A stretch of DNA of 47,159 bases from an uncultured Pirellulaceae bacterium. GTDB taxonomy: Bacteria > Planctomycetota > Planctomycetia > Pirellulales > Pirellulaceae. Made by a program: the position numbers and the translations under genes. Each line of letters opens with the position of its first letter. Position 1 is the first letter of the stretch. A model generated the notes under the pieces. That model did not search any database. It saw nothing but the letters and a program-made list of their open reading frames with translations, and was not told where the DNA came from. The DNA lies in contig CALKCK010000022.1 of assembly GCA_938083195.1 (NCBI GenBank), positions 1 to 47,159 of the forward strand. Direction: 5' to 3'. Positions 25,835 through 34,736 of this stretch are shown here, in pieces.

Positions 25835-27091
25835 CTAAATTGGCAACCGAATAGTGAATCGAGCCCCCCCAAGTGGACTCTCGGAAACCATCACCGCGCC
25901 GCCGCAATTCTGCACCGCCCGCTGAACAATTGCCAATCCCAGTCCCACTCCGTTTTCATGCTCCCCTTCTGAATTGTCCAACCGCGAAAATGGTTCAAAA
26001 ATGCTTTCGCGATACACCTCGGGAACGCCGGGGCCATCATCGTCGATATGAAGAAAGAGAATGTCGCCTTCGAGAACCGAGGAAACCTGGATCTCCTTGC
26101 TCGCAAACCGAGAAGCGTTGCCAACTAAGTTTCTAATCGCAGAATTTAACAACACTCGGTCGCATTGCACGACAGCCTCGCCCTCCAGATTCACCGTGAT
26201 GGATTTATCTGGATTGATGATCGTGCGATCGATATCTACCAACAACTCGGCCATCGCAACTGGTTTTTTCTCTACTCCTGATTCGCCTGAACGAACATAT
26301 TTCAGCAAGTCATTAACAAGCCGTTCGAGATCATCAGCCGACTCAACAATCGCAGTAATCCTCTCGCCCCGCTCCTGAGGTGTAGATGCCGATTCAAACA
26401 ACTCGACTGCAAAGTGAATTCGAGAAAGTGGAGTCCTAATTTCATGGGACACCATTTGCAATAACTCAACTTTTGCCTTGAGTAAATTTTCGGTTCGAGC
26501 AGCCATTAAATTAAAAGCTGTTACCGCCGAATCACCGTATCGCGCGGCTGGCCCAGTAATGCGGGCACCAAAGTCTCCACTGGAAATCGCTCCCGCCCCA
26601 CGGGCGATGGCTTGAAACTGGATTGCAATGGGACGAATCAAAATACCAATGACCAGTACTGAAAGCAAAATATAAGCCATCGTCGCCAACACGTAGATGG
26701 TATTACCGGGCCTTTGAAAGACTTCAACAGGGCCAAAGATCAGGGCATTTAAACCGCCGTCTATCAAGACTGCAACCTCCGTGAAGCTCACATATCTCGG
26801 CTCATCCAAAGATAGATAAGTTAAATACCAGTTATACGTTATCGATGAAGTTGAGACGATTTTAATATCGTACCCAAAACTCTGCTCAGCACTTAAAATT
26901 GCCGCTTCTCTCTCCTCGGCGTCCCGTGAGGAAATTTGGCTCGCTGCAAAACGAACCCCTCCATACGTGTTCTTTATCCAAGCATTTGTGTTTTGTTCAC
27001 TCTTCTGATGGATGATCAAACTTTGCATCACGGAAGCAAGAACGACCAGTATGATCATTCCAATAAAAAATCGCAGGAATAATTTAATCAT
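25835..27091 (-). CDS. Membrane sensor histidine kinase
   Basis: This 418-aa protein has helix 1 (about residues 5-25), a periplasmic sensor of about 115 residues, helix 2 (about 142-165) and a HAMP domain. HisKA follows with H216 in QMVSHEIRTPLSRI, then HATPase_c with VGNASRFASK, DDGPGVPE and NGVGLGLAI. This is the standard EnvZ/RstB-type arrangement. Its ATG overlaps the stop of the OmpR-type gene by 4 bases (27088-27091), so the two are translated together as a two-component pair. The sensor domain has no recognised ligand motif. The nearby metal ATPase and ArsR gene are a weak hint at metal or envelope stress. Confidence 0.93.
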   Translation of the reverse strand: MIKLFLRFFIGMIILVVLASVMQSLIIHQKSEQNTNAWIKNTYGGVRFAASQISSRDAEEREAAILSAEQSFGYDIKIVSTSSITYNWYLTYLSLDEPRYVSFTEVAVLIDGGLNALIFGPVEVFQRPGNTIYVLATMAYILLSVLVIGILIRPIAIQFQAIARGAGAISSGDFGARITGPAARYGDSAVTAFNLMAARTENLLKAKVELLQMVSHEIRTPLSRIHFAVELFESASTPQERGERITAIVESADDLERLVNDLLKYVRSGESGVEKKPVAMAELLVDIDRTIINPDKSITVNLEGEAVVQCDRVLLNSAIRNLVGNASRFASKEIQVSSVLEGDILFLHIDDDGPGVPEVYRESIFEPFSRLDNSEGEHENGVGLGLAIVQRAVQNCGGAVMVSESPLGGARFTIRLPI

Positions 27092-27804
27092 GATTCAACG
27101 GCAAAAATATAGCCGACTCCACGTACTGATTTGATGCGTTTAGGGCTGCCCGGATCGTCACCAAGCTTCTTGCGTAGACGTGAAACTCGCAAGTCAATCG
27201 AGCGATCGACCCCGTCATAAGCAATTCCCTGAATCTGTTCGTAAATTTCGTTTCGTCCTACAACCTCGCCGGCACGTTGCATTAAAAATAACAGCAAGTC
27301 AAATTCAGCTGTCGTCACACTTAGAATATTTTCATCACCTGATTCTGTTTTCTGACGAACGGTTCGACTCGTCGAATCGATAATGAGACCATCTATCTCC
27401 AGTTTTGAAGATTCCGTTGGAAGATCCTGAGAGTCGCCCCTGCGCAGATGTACTTTTAACCGAGCCAACAGAGCACGAGGTCGGACGGGTTTCGCGATGT
27501 AATCGTCTGCACCGACCTCCAAACAAACCACTTCATCAATTTCATCCCCGCGAGCGGTCAACATAATGATAGGCCCGGCAAATCTGTCGCGAACTGATCG
27601 GCAAATTTGAATACCATCCATTCCAGGCAAGCCAATATCCAGAATCAAGAGATCAAAGGTCTCTGAATCAATCAGCCCTAACGCACGCAATCCATTGGAT
27701 TCCCATCGCACACGAAATCCATGCCCAGTCAGGAAATCATCCACCATCTTACCGAGGGTTAAATCGTCCTCAACAAGCAACAATCGACTAGATTCAACAA
27801 TCAT
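27088..27804 (-). CDS. OmpR-family response regulator
   Basis: This 238-aa protein has a receiver domain (about residues 6-120), with acidic residues E12-D14, phospho-acceptor D56 in LLILDIGLPGMDG and the KPVRPRALLARL segment. A C-terminal winged helix (about 140-236) follows, with TTAEFDLLLFLMQRAGEVV and RSIDLRVSRLRKKLG then VRGVGYIF, as in OmpR/PhoB. It is phosphorylated by the kinase whose gene overlaps it by 4 bases. The start MIVESSRLLLVEDD at 27804 is preferred; an upstream start at 27837 would add 11 non-family residues. Target genes are unknown. Confidence 0.94.
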   Translation of the reverse strand: MIVESSRLLLVEDDLTLGKMVDDFLTGHGFRVRWESNGLRALGLIDSETFDLLILDIGLPGMDGIQICRSVRDRFAGPIIMLTARGDEIDEVVCLEVGADDYIAKPVRPRALLARLKVHLRRGDSQDLPTESSKLEIDGLIIDSTSRTVRQKTESGDENILSVTTAEFDLLLFLMQRAGEVVGRNEIYEQIQGIAYDGVDRSIDLRVSRLRKKLGDDPGSPKRIKSVRGVGYIFAVES

Positions 27805-27982
27805 AGAAACCTTCAATCTTGCAAGCCAATGCAACATGGCGACTTCGCCATTGCCCTCACTTGTAACAACGACGGAATTAAAACCACGTTGCCCAATGCC
27901 GCTGCGGTGTGAAATTCAGCCCAACTGATAATTCACCAATGTCGCTGCCAAATTCTACCATTGGAGCAAGCCAAAACCGAGT

Positions 27983-28933
27983 TCAATCCATTAAATTTTT
28001 AAATGCCTCATCACTCTTAATTTTCACAGCGGAATCCTCAACGTGGCGTCGCAAAATATGATAGCCATAAATTGTCTTGACGCGATGCGTCAGCGAAGCA
28101 CCGCCTCGCCCAAGCTGCTCAGACCAATACTCGGCGACTAACGGATCGCACTCCGACGACTTTACAGGACCGAGCTCTTCCGACAAATCCGGGAGAGTAC
28201 GCATCAGTTGCAAGTGACGTTGATGGGCAGGCAATGCTGACTTGGCAAGCGATTGGTATCCGAGTCGATCCAATTCTACAATGCCCGCAGCATGATTAAT
28301 CAAATGCCAAAACCCGCCGAAGCCCTGTTTTTTAACCCCGGAACATTCAATTAATTCCTCCATCGTCAAATCGATCATCTCCTGAATCGACTTATAACGC
28401 TGAGACTCAGCCGCGGGAGATAATTCAATTTCACTCCCGGTTTTCCAGCCTTTTTTTTTCCCAAAATAACCGCGCCCCGAAGAAACACCGTTAAACTTTT
28501 TTATTAACTTACAAACGCCATCAATCGCCCATGGCGTCGCGTATTGCTCATGAGAACCAAGTGCCCGAATCGCAATCGAAGCGAAAATCACATTGTGTCC
28601 CGACTGCTTTAATGTTCCTACATTTCCGGCAAGCGCCGCCGCGATCTCTCGAATGCGCTCAGGAACTGCCGCTTGATTTGGGCCGATTTCAAAAAGCTCA
28701 GTCGGCTGTATTCCCGTTTTTTTAACATCGAACCAGATTGCCTCTTCACCGTTCAGTACTCGCTCCAATTCTGATTCAATCCCTCGCGTCACCACGGCTG
28801 AAAGATCAGCATGATCTTCACCAATGAAATAACCAGCAGCCACAGCAGCACCGAGATGGCCTGACATGGTACCCAGCGGATGCGCATTAGCCAGGCCCGC
28901 AATTCCTTTTTGAAGATATTTGAAATCGACCAT
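27983..28933 (-). CDS. Unrecognised conserved-looking protein (316 aa)
   Basis: I do not recognise a family. The protein is soluble and mostly helical, with no signal peptide. Notable segments are GLANAHPLGTMSGHLGAAVA near the N-terminus, IWFDVKKTGIQPTELFEI, a middle ELIECSGVKKQGFGG and WHLINHAAGIVELDRLGYQ. The repeated pattern of helix, glycine turn and conserved His (H-LG, HLGAAV, HLINHAAG) suggests an alpha/alpha-barrel-like fold or a binding pocket, but this is only an impression. The ATG at 28933 is chosen because AGGAG lies 10 bases upstream; starts at 28954 (ATG) and 28957 (TTG) are possible. It is alone between the regulator pair and a long spacer. Confidence 0.7.
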   Translation of the reverse strand: MVDFKYLQKGIAGLANAHPLGTMSGHLGAAVAAGYFIGEDHADLSAVVTRGIESELERVLNGEEAIWFDVKKTGIQPTELFEIGPNQAAVPERIREIAAALAGNVGTLKQSGHNVIFASIAIRALGSHEQYATPWAIDGVCKLIKKFNGVSSGRGYFGKKKGWKTGSEIELSPAAESQRYKSIQEMIDLTMEELIECSGVKKQGFGGFWHLINHAAGIVELDRLGYQSLAKSALPAHQRHLQLMRTLPDLSEELGPVKSSECDPLVAEYWSEQLGRGGASLTHRVKTIYGYHILRRHVEDSAVKIKSDEAFKNLMD

Positions 28934-29500
28934 CGACGGTTGGCTCCTAGGCATCAATTAAAACGTCTCGCGATCAGTCGACTCTATTTCAAACCTGCGG
29001 TTCTTGTTATCGAAATCGCCAATCGCACCCCTCTTATTGTAGCGCCCCATTTGGATCGTTACAAATTCCACTTAAAAATTAAAACACAGGCTTTGGTCCA
29101 AAAAATTTTACGCAACAGGTCATAAACCTTCCAGTTCTGCCTCGCGTCCTAACACATTTGGTAACCAATTTTAAAAATTCAACGTGAACGCATGGCAAGG
29201 GGACAAAATAACCCAAACCAAACCATGTTATTAAAGACCAACCAGTGCTGCATAATCGTTTCGAGTGAATGCCTCTTCTACGGGTTCAAAAAGGGAACAT
29301 CACTGCCAACACTTTGCCGCCCCGAACACAAAACGCTAGCAGACAGAACTTCGGTTTCTCCGAAGTTGAATCACTCGAACATTAACTAATCTCGGGGATT
29401 TTTGATTCAATCTTTAGGAAGCGGTAAAGATGTGCCGATTGAACAAGATATTCGGCCAGATTTACTGTTTTCATATTGCAGCCTTGAGCGAGAGCTAGTC
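28934..29500. other. Intergenic stretch, no gene supported
   Basis: These 567 AT-rich bases lie between the unrecognised minus-strand gene and the porin gene. Short open frames here lack protein-like composition. Promoters for both divergent genes should be here, but none is clear. Confidence 0.45.
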
Positions 29501-30973
29501 ATGGGAATTAAGCGAACATCCCAAATTGTGTTTCTTTGTGGGATCCTTCTTTTCGCGACGGGAAACCTAAAGGCACAGCAGACTAATTCTTCCATAATTA
29601 GCGCAGCTCCCAACTCTTCACAACTTTTAAAGCTCTCCGAGACGCTGAAGTCTCAGAATCTCAATCATTCGCTCAGCCAAACACAAGTCACCCCGACGGG
29701 GATTACCTTTAAGCCAAGCGAGACTTTCGAGCCGGCGAAAGGAGAATTGGTTGGATTTAACGCCAAGCCTGCCGAAGCAACGGTCGTCGAACAATCGAGT
29801 GTAAAAAATTGCCAGTGCCTTTCTTGTAGTCTCGATGGGCAACCCGCAGCTTGTATCGAATGTGCGCATGTAAGCACGCTCGGCAGTCAATTCAACATTC
29901 GCTTATTCGGCTCCTTAAACGGAGAGATGTTATTTGCCACCGCTCGGCCCAACCTTCCATCGGGCATTGTGCTGATTACACCGGATTTTGGAAAGGACAC
30001 ACCAACGTTTGAAATCCACTCGAAGTCAACGAGTCTCGGCGCTGCTTTTTCAGGGCCTGAAATCGGACGATTCCAGTCGGGTGGCCAGATATATTCAACG
30101 CTCTACGGTCAAACCTATGAAGAAGACCAATACGGAATCTACCTCTTGATGGCCTACGCTGAATTAAAAAACGAATGCGAGCGTTACACTTTTGGGCTTC
30201 ATCGTGATTTGATCAATCCCATTGCCCCCAACACGATTAACTTCAACCAAGCCAATGGTGCTGGTAATCTTGGATTCGTGCGTGGCCAGCTTCGGGCAGA
30301 AAGATTTAGAGAACTCAATCAAGATACTCAGTTGACTAGCCAACTGGCATTAAGCGATCCCGTAACAACCTCCTTTACGAATTTCGATAAAATTCCCGCC
30401 AACCTTCTAGAAGAAACTGCGATGCCGAATATCGAAGGGAGACTGGCAATTTCAAAAAAATCAGGCCCCCACGTACCTGGCACCGCAGTCCGTTTTGAAT
30501 CTGGATTCTCAGGCCTCGTCGGTAAACTTAGGCGAACCGACATGCCAACCAATATCATTCACAATGTCTGGGCCGTCGGTTCCGATTTTCAACTGGCAAT
30601 TACTGAGAAATTTGGATTTAGGAGTGAGTTTTTCACAGGCTCCGCCATCGGTAACTACAACGCCGCTATTTTTCTAATCGATAACCAAAACCTCGAACCC
30701 GTTCGATCTACCGGTGGCTGGGGAGAAGTTTATTTCAACTGGAGTCCCTGCGTTCGGTCACACTTTGGATACGGCGTAGACGACCCACTCAACAGCACCC
30801 TTACGCTAGGCCTACCAACCCGAAACGAAGTCACCTATGCGAATATGATCTGGGATATCACCAAGTCACTCGAACTAGGCATTGAAGTCAGCCATTGGGA
30901 TACAACCTATACTGGCCCCCTCCTTGATAACGATGCGATGGTTTACCACACCCGGGTTCGCCTCAAGTTTTAA
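29501..30973 (+). CDS. Outer-membrane porin-like beta barrel
   Basis: This is a 490-aa exported protein. The ATG at 29501 gives a clear signal peptide (MGIKRTSQIVFLCGILLFA, cleavage near LKAQQ), while an open frame upstream from a TTG at 29402 does not. After a Ser/Pro-rich spacer and a short cysteine cluster (NCQCLSCSLDGQPAACIEC) comes a barrel of alternating strands: FNIRLFGSLNGEMLFATARP, IYSTLYGQTYEEDQYGIYL, ERYTFGLHRDLINPIAPNT. It ends in VRLKF, the usual terminal aromatic. The layout resembles DcaP-like or OprP-like porins of planctomycetes. It would form a channel for small solutes in the outer membrane. Solute unknown; the N-terminal Cys cluster is unusual for a porin. Confidence 0.8.
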   Translation: MGIKRTSQIVFLCGILLFATGNLKAQQTNSSIISAAPNSSQLLKLSETLKSQNLNHSLSQTQVTPTGITFKPSETFEPAKGELVGFNAKPAEATVVEQSSVKNCQCLSCSLDGQPAACIECAHVSTLGSQFNIRLFGSLNGEMLFATARPNLPSGIVLITPDFGKDTPTFEIHSKSTSLGAAFSGPEIGRFQSGGQIYSTLYGQTYEEDQYGIYLLMAYAELKNECERYTFGLHRDLINPIAPNTINFNQANGAGNLGFVRGQLRAERFRELNQDTQLTSQLALSDPVTTSFTNFDKIPANLLEETAMPNIEGRLAISKKSGPHVPGTAVRFESGFSGLVGKLRRTDMPTNIIHNVWAVGSDFQLAITEKFGFRSEFFTGSAIGNYNAAIFLIDNQNLEPVRSTGGWGEVYFNWSPCVRSHFGYGVDDPLNSTLTLGLPTRNEVTYANMIWDITKSLELGIEVSHWDTTYTGPLLDNDAMVYHTRVRLKF

Positions 30974-31675
30974 CCCGACTGGTTTCCTTCCATCGGTTGC
31001 TCAATCGCACCGGTTCAAAGTCGCACCGGTTCAAAGTCGCACCCTGCTTGGGTGACGGATTTTAGAGATGGCCAAAATCTAAATTGGTTGACAACTAGAT
31101 GTTTTTTATCAGTCTGTTTTGGGCGGCAAGTAGGAACTATCTCACGTCACTAAATCCCCCTCGGAAGCGGTAAAAAACAAACGCAAAACCGCAGCCAAAT
31201 TAGCAACCGCCAACTCCAAGGCCTTCGCTTTAAAGCATATTTTGAACCTTATTTTGAGTTGGTAGCGTTGGTGAAAAACACGTCGCAAAACACTGTCTAG
31301 CTAAATCTGGGGGGAATCTCATCCCTTGCCCGCGATACTAAGTGGCTCATTATATCTTCAATTCCCATGCGGAATTCCTAGTTTTTTTAAGCACTAAAAA
31401 GTTGCCTAAAAACATCATAGTAAATCTAGTTTCATGGAATTCTGACTACCTGCTGATCGTCGAACGCGAGAACCGCACCTCGTCGCTACCCGCTCGATGC
31501 GGTTCATTTAAACCGAGACACATCACGGTAAAGCGTTTTGGGTATAAAAATAAAAAATTAGGCATTGCAAGCCCGAACCTAGCATATATTAATACATAGA
31601 GAGCTTAGGAAACGTCGCGGTGTATCTCACCGTTGTCATTAGCTCTTATCTAATCTAATCGACCGAAACTTAACT
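30974..31675. other. Long spacer without supported gene
   Basis: There are 702 bases after the porin. It holds the 16-bp tandem repeat listed separately and an 85-codon open frame (31342-31599) that I do not support. No RNA gene or terminator was identified. Base composition is more AT-rich than the flanking genes. Confidence 0.45.
31005..31043. repeat. 16-bp tandem repeat, 2.4 copies
   Basis: The unit TCGCACCGGTTCAAAG occurs twice head to tail and then TCGCACC. It is non-coding and begins 32 bases after the porin stop. Confidence 0.85.
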
Positions 31676-31897
31676 ATGAATTCTAGGTGTGCGGACTCCG
31701 ACCACAATCTTGATCTTTCCGGTGGACTCGAAGATTCAAGTGCTGAAATCAACATAGAAATTTCAAACTCAATCAGTTCATCGTCCAAGTCGGAAGATTC
31801 TGAAGCGACTCACAAGGCATGCCCGCATTGCGGGGGACTTATTCTCCAACAAGCCAAGCTTTGTAAACATTGCATGTTCTTTCTCGTGCGATCATAG
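31676..31897 (+). CDS. Small zinc-ribbon protein (73 aa)
   Basis: The C-terminal part has CPHCGGLILQQAKLCKHC, a clean CxxC-x11-CxxC zinc ribbon of the kind found in many small bacterial proteins. The N-terminal 45 residues are Ser/Glu/Asp-rich and probably disordered. The ATG at 31676 is the only good start. A zinc ribbon may bind protein or nucleic acid; no partner is adjacent. The gene sits alone in a repeat-rich spacer, so a remnant of a longer protein cannot be excluded. Confidence 0.6.
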   Translation: MNSRCADSDHNLDLSGGLEDSSAEINIEISNSISSSSKSEDSEATHKACPHCGGLILQQAKLCKHCMFFLVRS

Positions 31898-32010
31898 AAA
31901 TCTCACTGGAAAGACAATTGTTGAGGGGTGAGCTCTCCGCATAATGCTTTTAGTTAGAATTGACGATTTCCGAATGTGCGGAGTCTCTGGAACCGCTTCC
32001 TGAGAGATTC

Positions 32011-32067
32011 GTGTATTGGACAAATTCCTGTGCATTGGACAACTACCCGTGCGTTGGACAACTGCCC
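32011..32067. repeat. 19-bp tandem repeat, three copies
   Basis: Three 19-base units (32011-32029, 32030-32048, 32049-32067) share the core GTGNNTTGGACAANTNCC. They differ at a few positions, with the second and third closest. Non-coding. Confidence 0.85.
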
Positions 32068-32245
32068 TTACAAATCAGAGAAAAACAGTAACTGCGTTAA
32101 ATTGCCGGTGCTGTTTCCTGTGCTCCATCAACCAATCTCCACCTCTTCAGGGCGGGTTTGTCTTCCACCAAGCCTGATATACTTGACGCAAAGTTCGGAT
32201 CCACTCTAATTCCGATGGGACTTTCCGGTGAATGAGGGCTTCTTT

Positions 32246-32274
32246 TTTCTAGAATTCATGGTGAATTCCAGAAA
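32246..32274. repeat. 13-bp inverted repeat
   Basis: TTTCTAGAATTCA and TGAATTCCAGAAA pair over 13 positions with one mismatch around a TGG loop. No T run follows in either transcript direction, so it is not a normal terminator. It lies 106 bases before the EF-hand gene start and could be a protein-binding site. Confidence 0.5.
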
Positions 32275-32379
32275 GCTGCCCGTTTAAGACATTACCTCAG
32301 TAATGCGAACACCGCCGTGGTCTTTCATGCACATCAACGAGTTCACACTAAAGTCGTCACCTCTAATGGGAAGAATTTA

Positions 32380-32955
32380 ATGAATCGAATCACCATGCCG
32401 CTTGCCCTCGTAATTTTGGCACTGCTTACGACTCATGTGTTAGCGCAGCCAGGCCGTGGTGGAGACAGACCTGGCGCTGGGCAAGGCGGTCCTCAGCAAA
32501 ACGGACCAAGCCCACAACAAATGGCACAAATGCTGCTGCAAAATTTCGACCGGGATGGCAATGGAGAATTGAATCTCAATGAACTATCTGCAGCCATGGT
32601 CGCTCTCCAGCAACGCATGCAGCAAGGGAATCGAGGCGGAGCTGGCGGTCAAGGAGCACCAGGGCGAGGTGGCGTTGGCGGTCGCGGCGGGGCAGGGGGC
32701 TTCGGAGGCCAAGGTGGCGCAGCAGGAGGACGCGGCGGAGCGGGCGGACAAGGGGGGGGAGCGGGAGGACGCGGTGGAGCTGGCGGACAAAGTGGTGGAA
32801 CGGGTGGTCAGAGTGGAGGACGCGGCGGAGCGGGCGGACAAGGTGGTGGAGCGGGAGGACGCGGCGGAGCGGGCGGACAAGGTGGCGGAGCGGGAGGACG
32901 CGGCGGAGCGGGCGGACAAGGTGGCGGAGCGGGAAAACGCGGTGGTCAGTCTTAG
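32380..32955 (+). CDS. Exported EF-hand, glycine-rich repeat protein
   Basis: This 191-aa protein has a signal peptide (MNRITMPLALVILALLTTHV, cleavage after LA at 22). A single canonical EF-hand loop spans D57-E68 (DRDGNGELNLNE) in a short helical region. A C-terminal tail of about 105 residues is built of Gly, Arg, Gln and Ala repeats (GGAGGQGGGAGGR units). The EF-hand should bind calcium outside the cytoplasm. Gly-rich tails of this type are common in planctomycete exported proteins and may act in cell-wall or surface interactions. The tail is encoded by near-identical 39-bp repeats and is likely to vary in length between strains. ATG 32380 is chosen because the signal peptide starts there. 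Confidence 0.85.
   Translation: MNRITMPLALVILALLTTHVLAQPGRGGDRPGAGQGGPQQNGPSPQQMAQMLLQNFDRDGNGELNLNELSAAMVALQQRMQQGNRGGAGGQGAPGRGGVGGRGGAGGFGGQGGAAGGRGGAGGQGGGAGGRGGAGGQSGGTGGQSGGRGGAGGQGGGAGGRGGAGGQGGGAGGRGGAGGQGGGAGKRGGQS
32728..32937. repeat. 39-bp coding tandem repeat
   Basis: Three near-identical 39-base copies (32821-32859, 32860-32898, 32899-32937) encode a 13-residue Gly-rich unit. More diverged copies lie upstream from about 32728. All are in frame with the EF-hand gene. Confidence 0.8.
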
Positions 32956-33205
32956 GCATAGCCTAAGCAAATTGACTACATTTTGAGAGTTCCCAGAAGG
33001 GGCGCGTCACAAAAGTCACTCCACAAACGCGACCGTTTAACTTTTCAAATTCAATTTTCAGACGCTCTCTTGGGCCAGAATTACCCGCCGGTCAGCGTCC
33101 CTCGTGAAATTTCCCAAACGACATCGAATAGGCTTTCGGACAACCCTCGATGTTGTGCAAATTTTGAAACTAGCGCGAGCAAAACAAGATAAACAGCGGA
33201 GTCGA

Positions 33206-34477
33206 TTAGCCAACACGGCCTTCAATCGCCGATTCAAATATTTTGCAGGCGATGTCTATCTCCTGTTCAGAAACATTTAGCGGCGGCAACCAGCGAAGCA
33301 CGTTTCCACCAGTACCGCAAATCAAAAGCAACAACTTACTTTTTAGACAGTCGGCCTGAATTCGAATTGCCGTCTGTTTATCTGGTTTCCCATCGCTTAT
33401 CAACTCCACCCCCACCATCAAGCCATGACCGCGGACATCCGCTGTTCCAGAATATTTAGGAACAATTGCCTCAAGGTGCTGCTTTAGCTTACTACCAATC
33501 ACCCGTGCGTTTTCGATTAGTTGCTCATCCTCAATAACCTCCAATGTCGCTAGGGCTGCGGCCATGGAAATCGCTGATCCCCCGCCATAGGTTCCGCCAT
33601 GAGCCCCAGGAACCCAACGAGACATCAATTCATGGGATGCGCCGATGGCCGACATCGGTAAACCTGACGCGATCCCTTTCGCCATCGTCAAAATATCAGG
33701 GCTAATTCCACAGTGCTCGTGCGCCCACATTTCCCCAGAGCGTCCAAAACCCGACTGGATTTCGTCCACAATCAAAAGGACTCCAGTGCGGTCACAAATT
33801 TCTCGCAATCCCAAAAGGAATTCCGCGGGAGCTGGGACAAAACCACCTTCACCAAGCACCGGCTCAATTATAAATGCAGCAGTTTCATCTGCAGAGGACT
33901 GAGTTTGCAGCAATCGCTCAAGCTGGGCGAGACAAAATCGAACGGTCTCTTCGCGAGACCAACCATAATAAAACGAATTAGGAAAAGGTGAAAAAAAGAC
34001 GCCCGCCGGCAGCGGCTGGAAACCTTCACGATAAACTTTCTTACTACTGGTGAGCGCCATCGTCATCGCAGTCCGACCATGAAATCCACCTTCAAACGCA
34101 ATCACATTTGGCCGACCGGTTGCCATTCTTGCTAACTTGATAGCTCCTTCGACTGCTTCCGCTCCGCTGTTGGAGAAAAAAAATGTCTCAATGGACGAAG
34201 GAGTCTTAGCGCGAAGAGCGGTGGCATAACGCAGCGTGACTTCTGGCAACATGCAATTCATCTGCCCAAACAGCAACTGACTCGCTTGTGCTTTGACCGC
34301 CCCTACGATTTGGGGGTGGCAATGTCCCGTAGCAGTGACTCCAATTCCACTAGTGAAATCAAGAAACTGATTTCCCTGATCATCAAAGATATAACTTCCT
34401 TCGCCACGAACAATGATCGAGTTATTGAAACGTCCCCAAACATCTGACAGTGCTTCTTTACAATGAGAAATTTGCAT
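33206..34477 (-). CDS. Class III aminotransferase (PLP-dependent)
   Basis: This 423-aa enzyme is of the acetylornithine/4-aminobutyrate group. Visible motifs are FLDFTSGIGVTATGHCHP near the N-terminus, FFSNSGAEAVEGAIKLAR, FEGGFHGRTAMTMALTSSK, the signature IVDEIQSGFGRSGEMWAHEH, and K267 in MAKGIASGLPMSA as the PLP lysine. It moves an amino group from an omega-amino acid or similar to 2-oxoglutarate or pyruvate. The GFGRSG and GASHELM context is nearest to 4-aminobutyrate or related transaminases, but the substrate cannot be fixed. It is divergent from an amidase and an amino-acid permease, which fits nitrogen-compound use. Confidence 0.92.
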   Translation of the reverse strand: MQISHCKEALSDVWGRFNNSIIVRGEGSYIFDDQGNQFLDFTSGIGVTATGHCHPQIVGAVKAQASQLLFGQMNCMLPEVTLRYATALRAKTPSSIETFFFSNSGAEAVEGAIKLARMATGRPNVIAFEGGFHGRTAMTMALTSSKKVYREGFQPLPAGVFFSPFPNSFYYGWSREETVRFCLAQLERLLQTQSSADETAAFIIEPVLGEGGFVPAPAEFLLGLREICDRTGVLLIVDEIQSGFGRSGEMWAHEHCGISPDILTMAKGIASGLPMSAIGASHELMSRWVPGAHGGTYGGGSAISMAAALATLEVIEDEQLIENARVIGSKLKQHLEAIVPKYSGTADVRGHGLMVGVELISDGKPDKQTAIRIQADCLKSKLLLLICGTGGNVLRWLPPLNVSEQEIDIACKIFESAIEGRVG

Positions 34478-34640
34478 GGAGGCGAATCCAATCCAATCCG
34501 AGTTTTCAATCTAGTAATTCTTGCCGGCCTAACAACGGCCTAACGTCATGTTATCACGGATTGAGTATCTCAATAATGACCTAACTACATTTGTTACAAA
34601 CTCGCTCAAATCAGTTGAGCAATTTCGATACTATATCAAT

Positions 34641-34730
34641 CTGAATTAACCCAAGCTGAATTAACCCAAGCCGAATTAACCCAAGCTGAATTAACCCAAT
34701 CTGAATTAACCCAATCTGAAATAACTGGAT
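34641..34730. repeat. 15-bp tandem repeat, six copies, just before amidase start
   Basis: The unit CTGAATTAACCCAAG is repeated without gaps at 34641, 34656, 34671, 34686 and 34701, with one or two changes, and a sixth degenerate copy runs to 34730. It ends 6 bases before the amidase TTG at 34737. Each unit carries a TAA in the amidase frame, so it is not coding there. Confidence 0.9.
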
Positions 34731-34736
34731 AATAAT

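Larger units (their letters stand above)
31898..32379. other. Repeat-rich spacer before the EF-hand gene
   Basis: These 482 bases hold a 19-bp three-copy repeat and a 13-bp inverted repeat, both listed separately. No coding frame is supported. Confidence 0.5.

Noticed and set aside
31342..31599. 85-codon plus-strand frame in the long spacer
   Set aside because: Composition is not protein-like, there is no ribosome-binding site, and no motif is recognised.
32011..32067. Possible CRISPR array
   Set aside because: The units are contiguous with no unique spacers and there are no cas genes, so it is a simple tandem repeat.
32576..32986. Long open frames in other frames and strands across the Gly-rich repeat
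   Set aside because: GC-rich repeats lack stop codons in all frames; only the EF-hand frame has a signal peptide and a domain.
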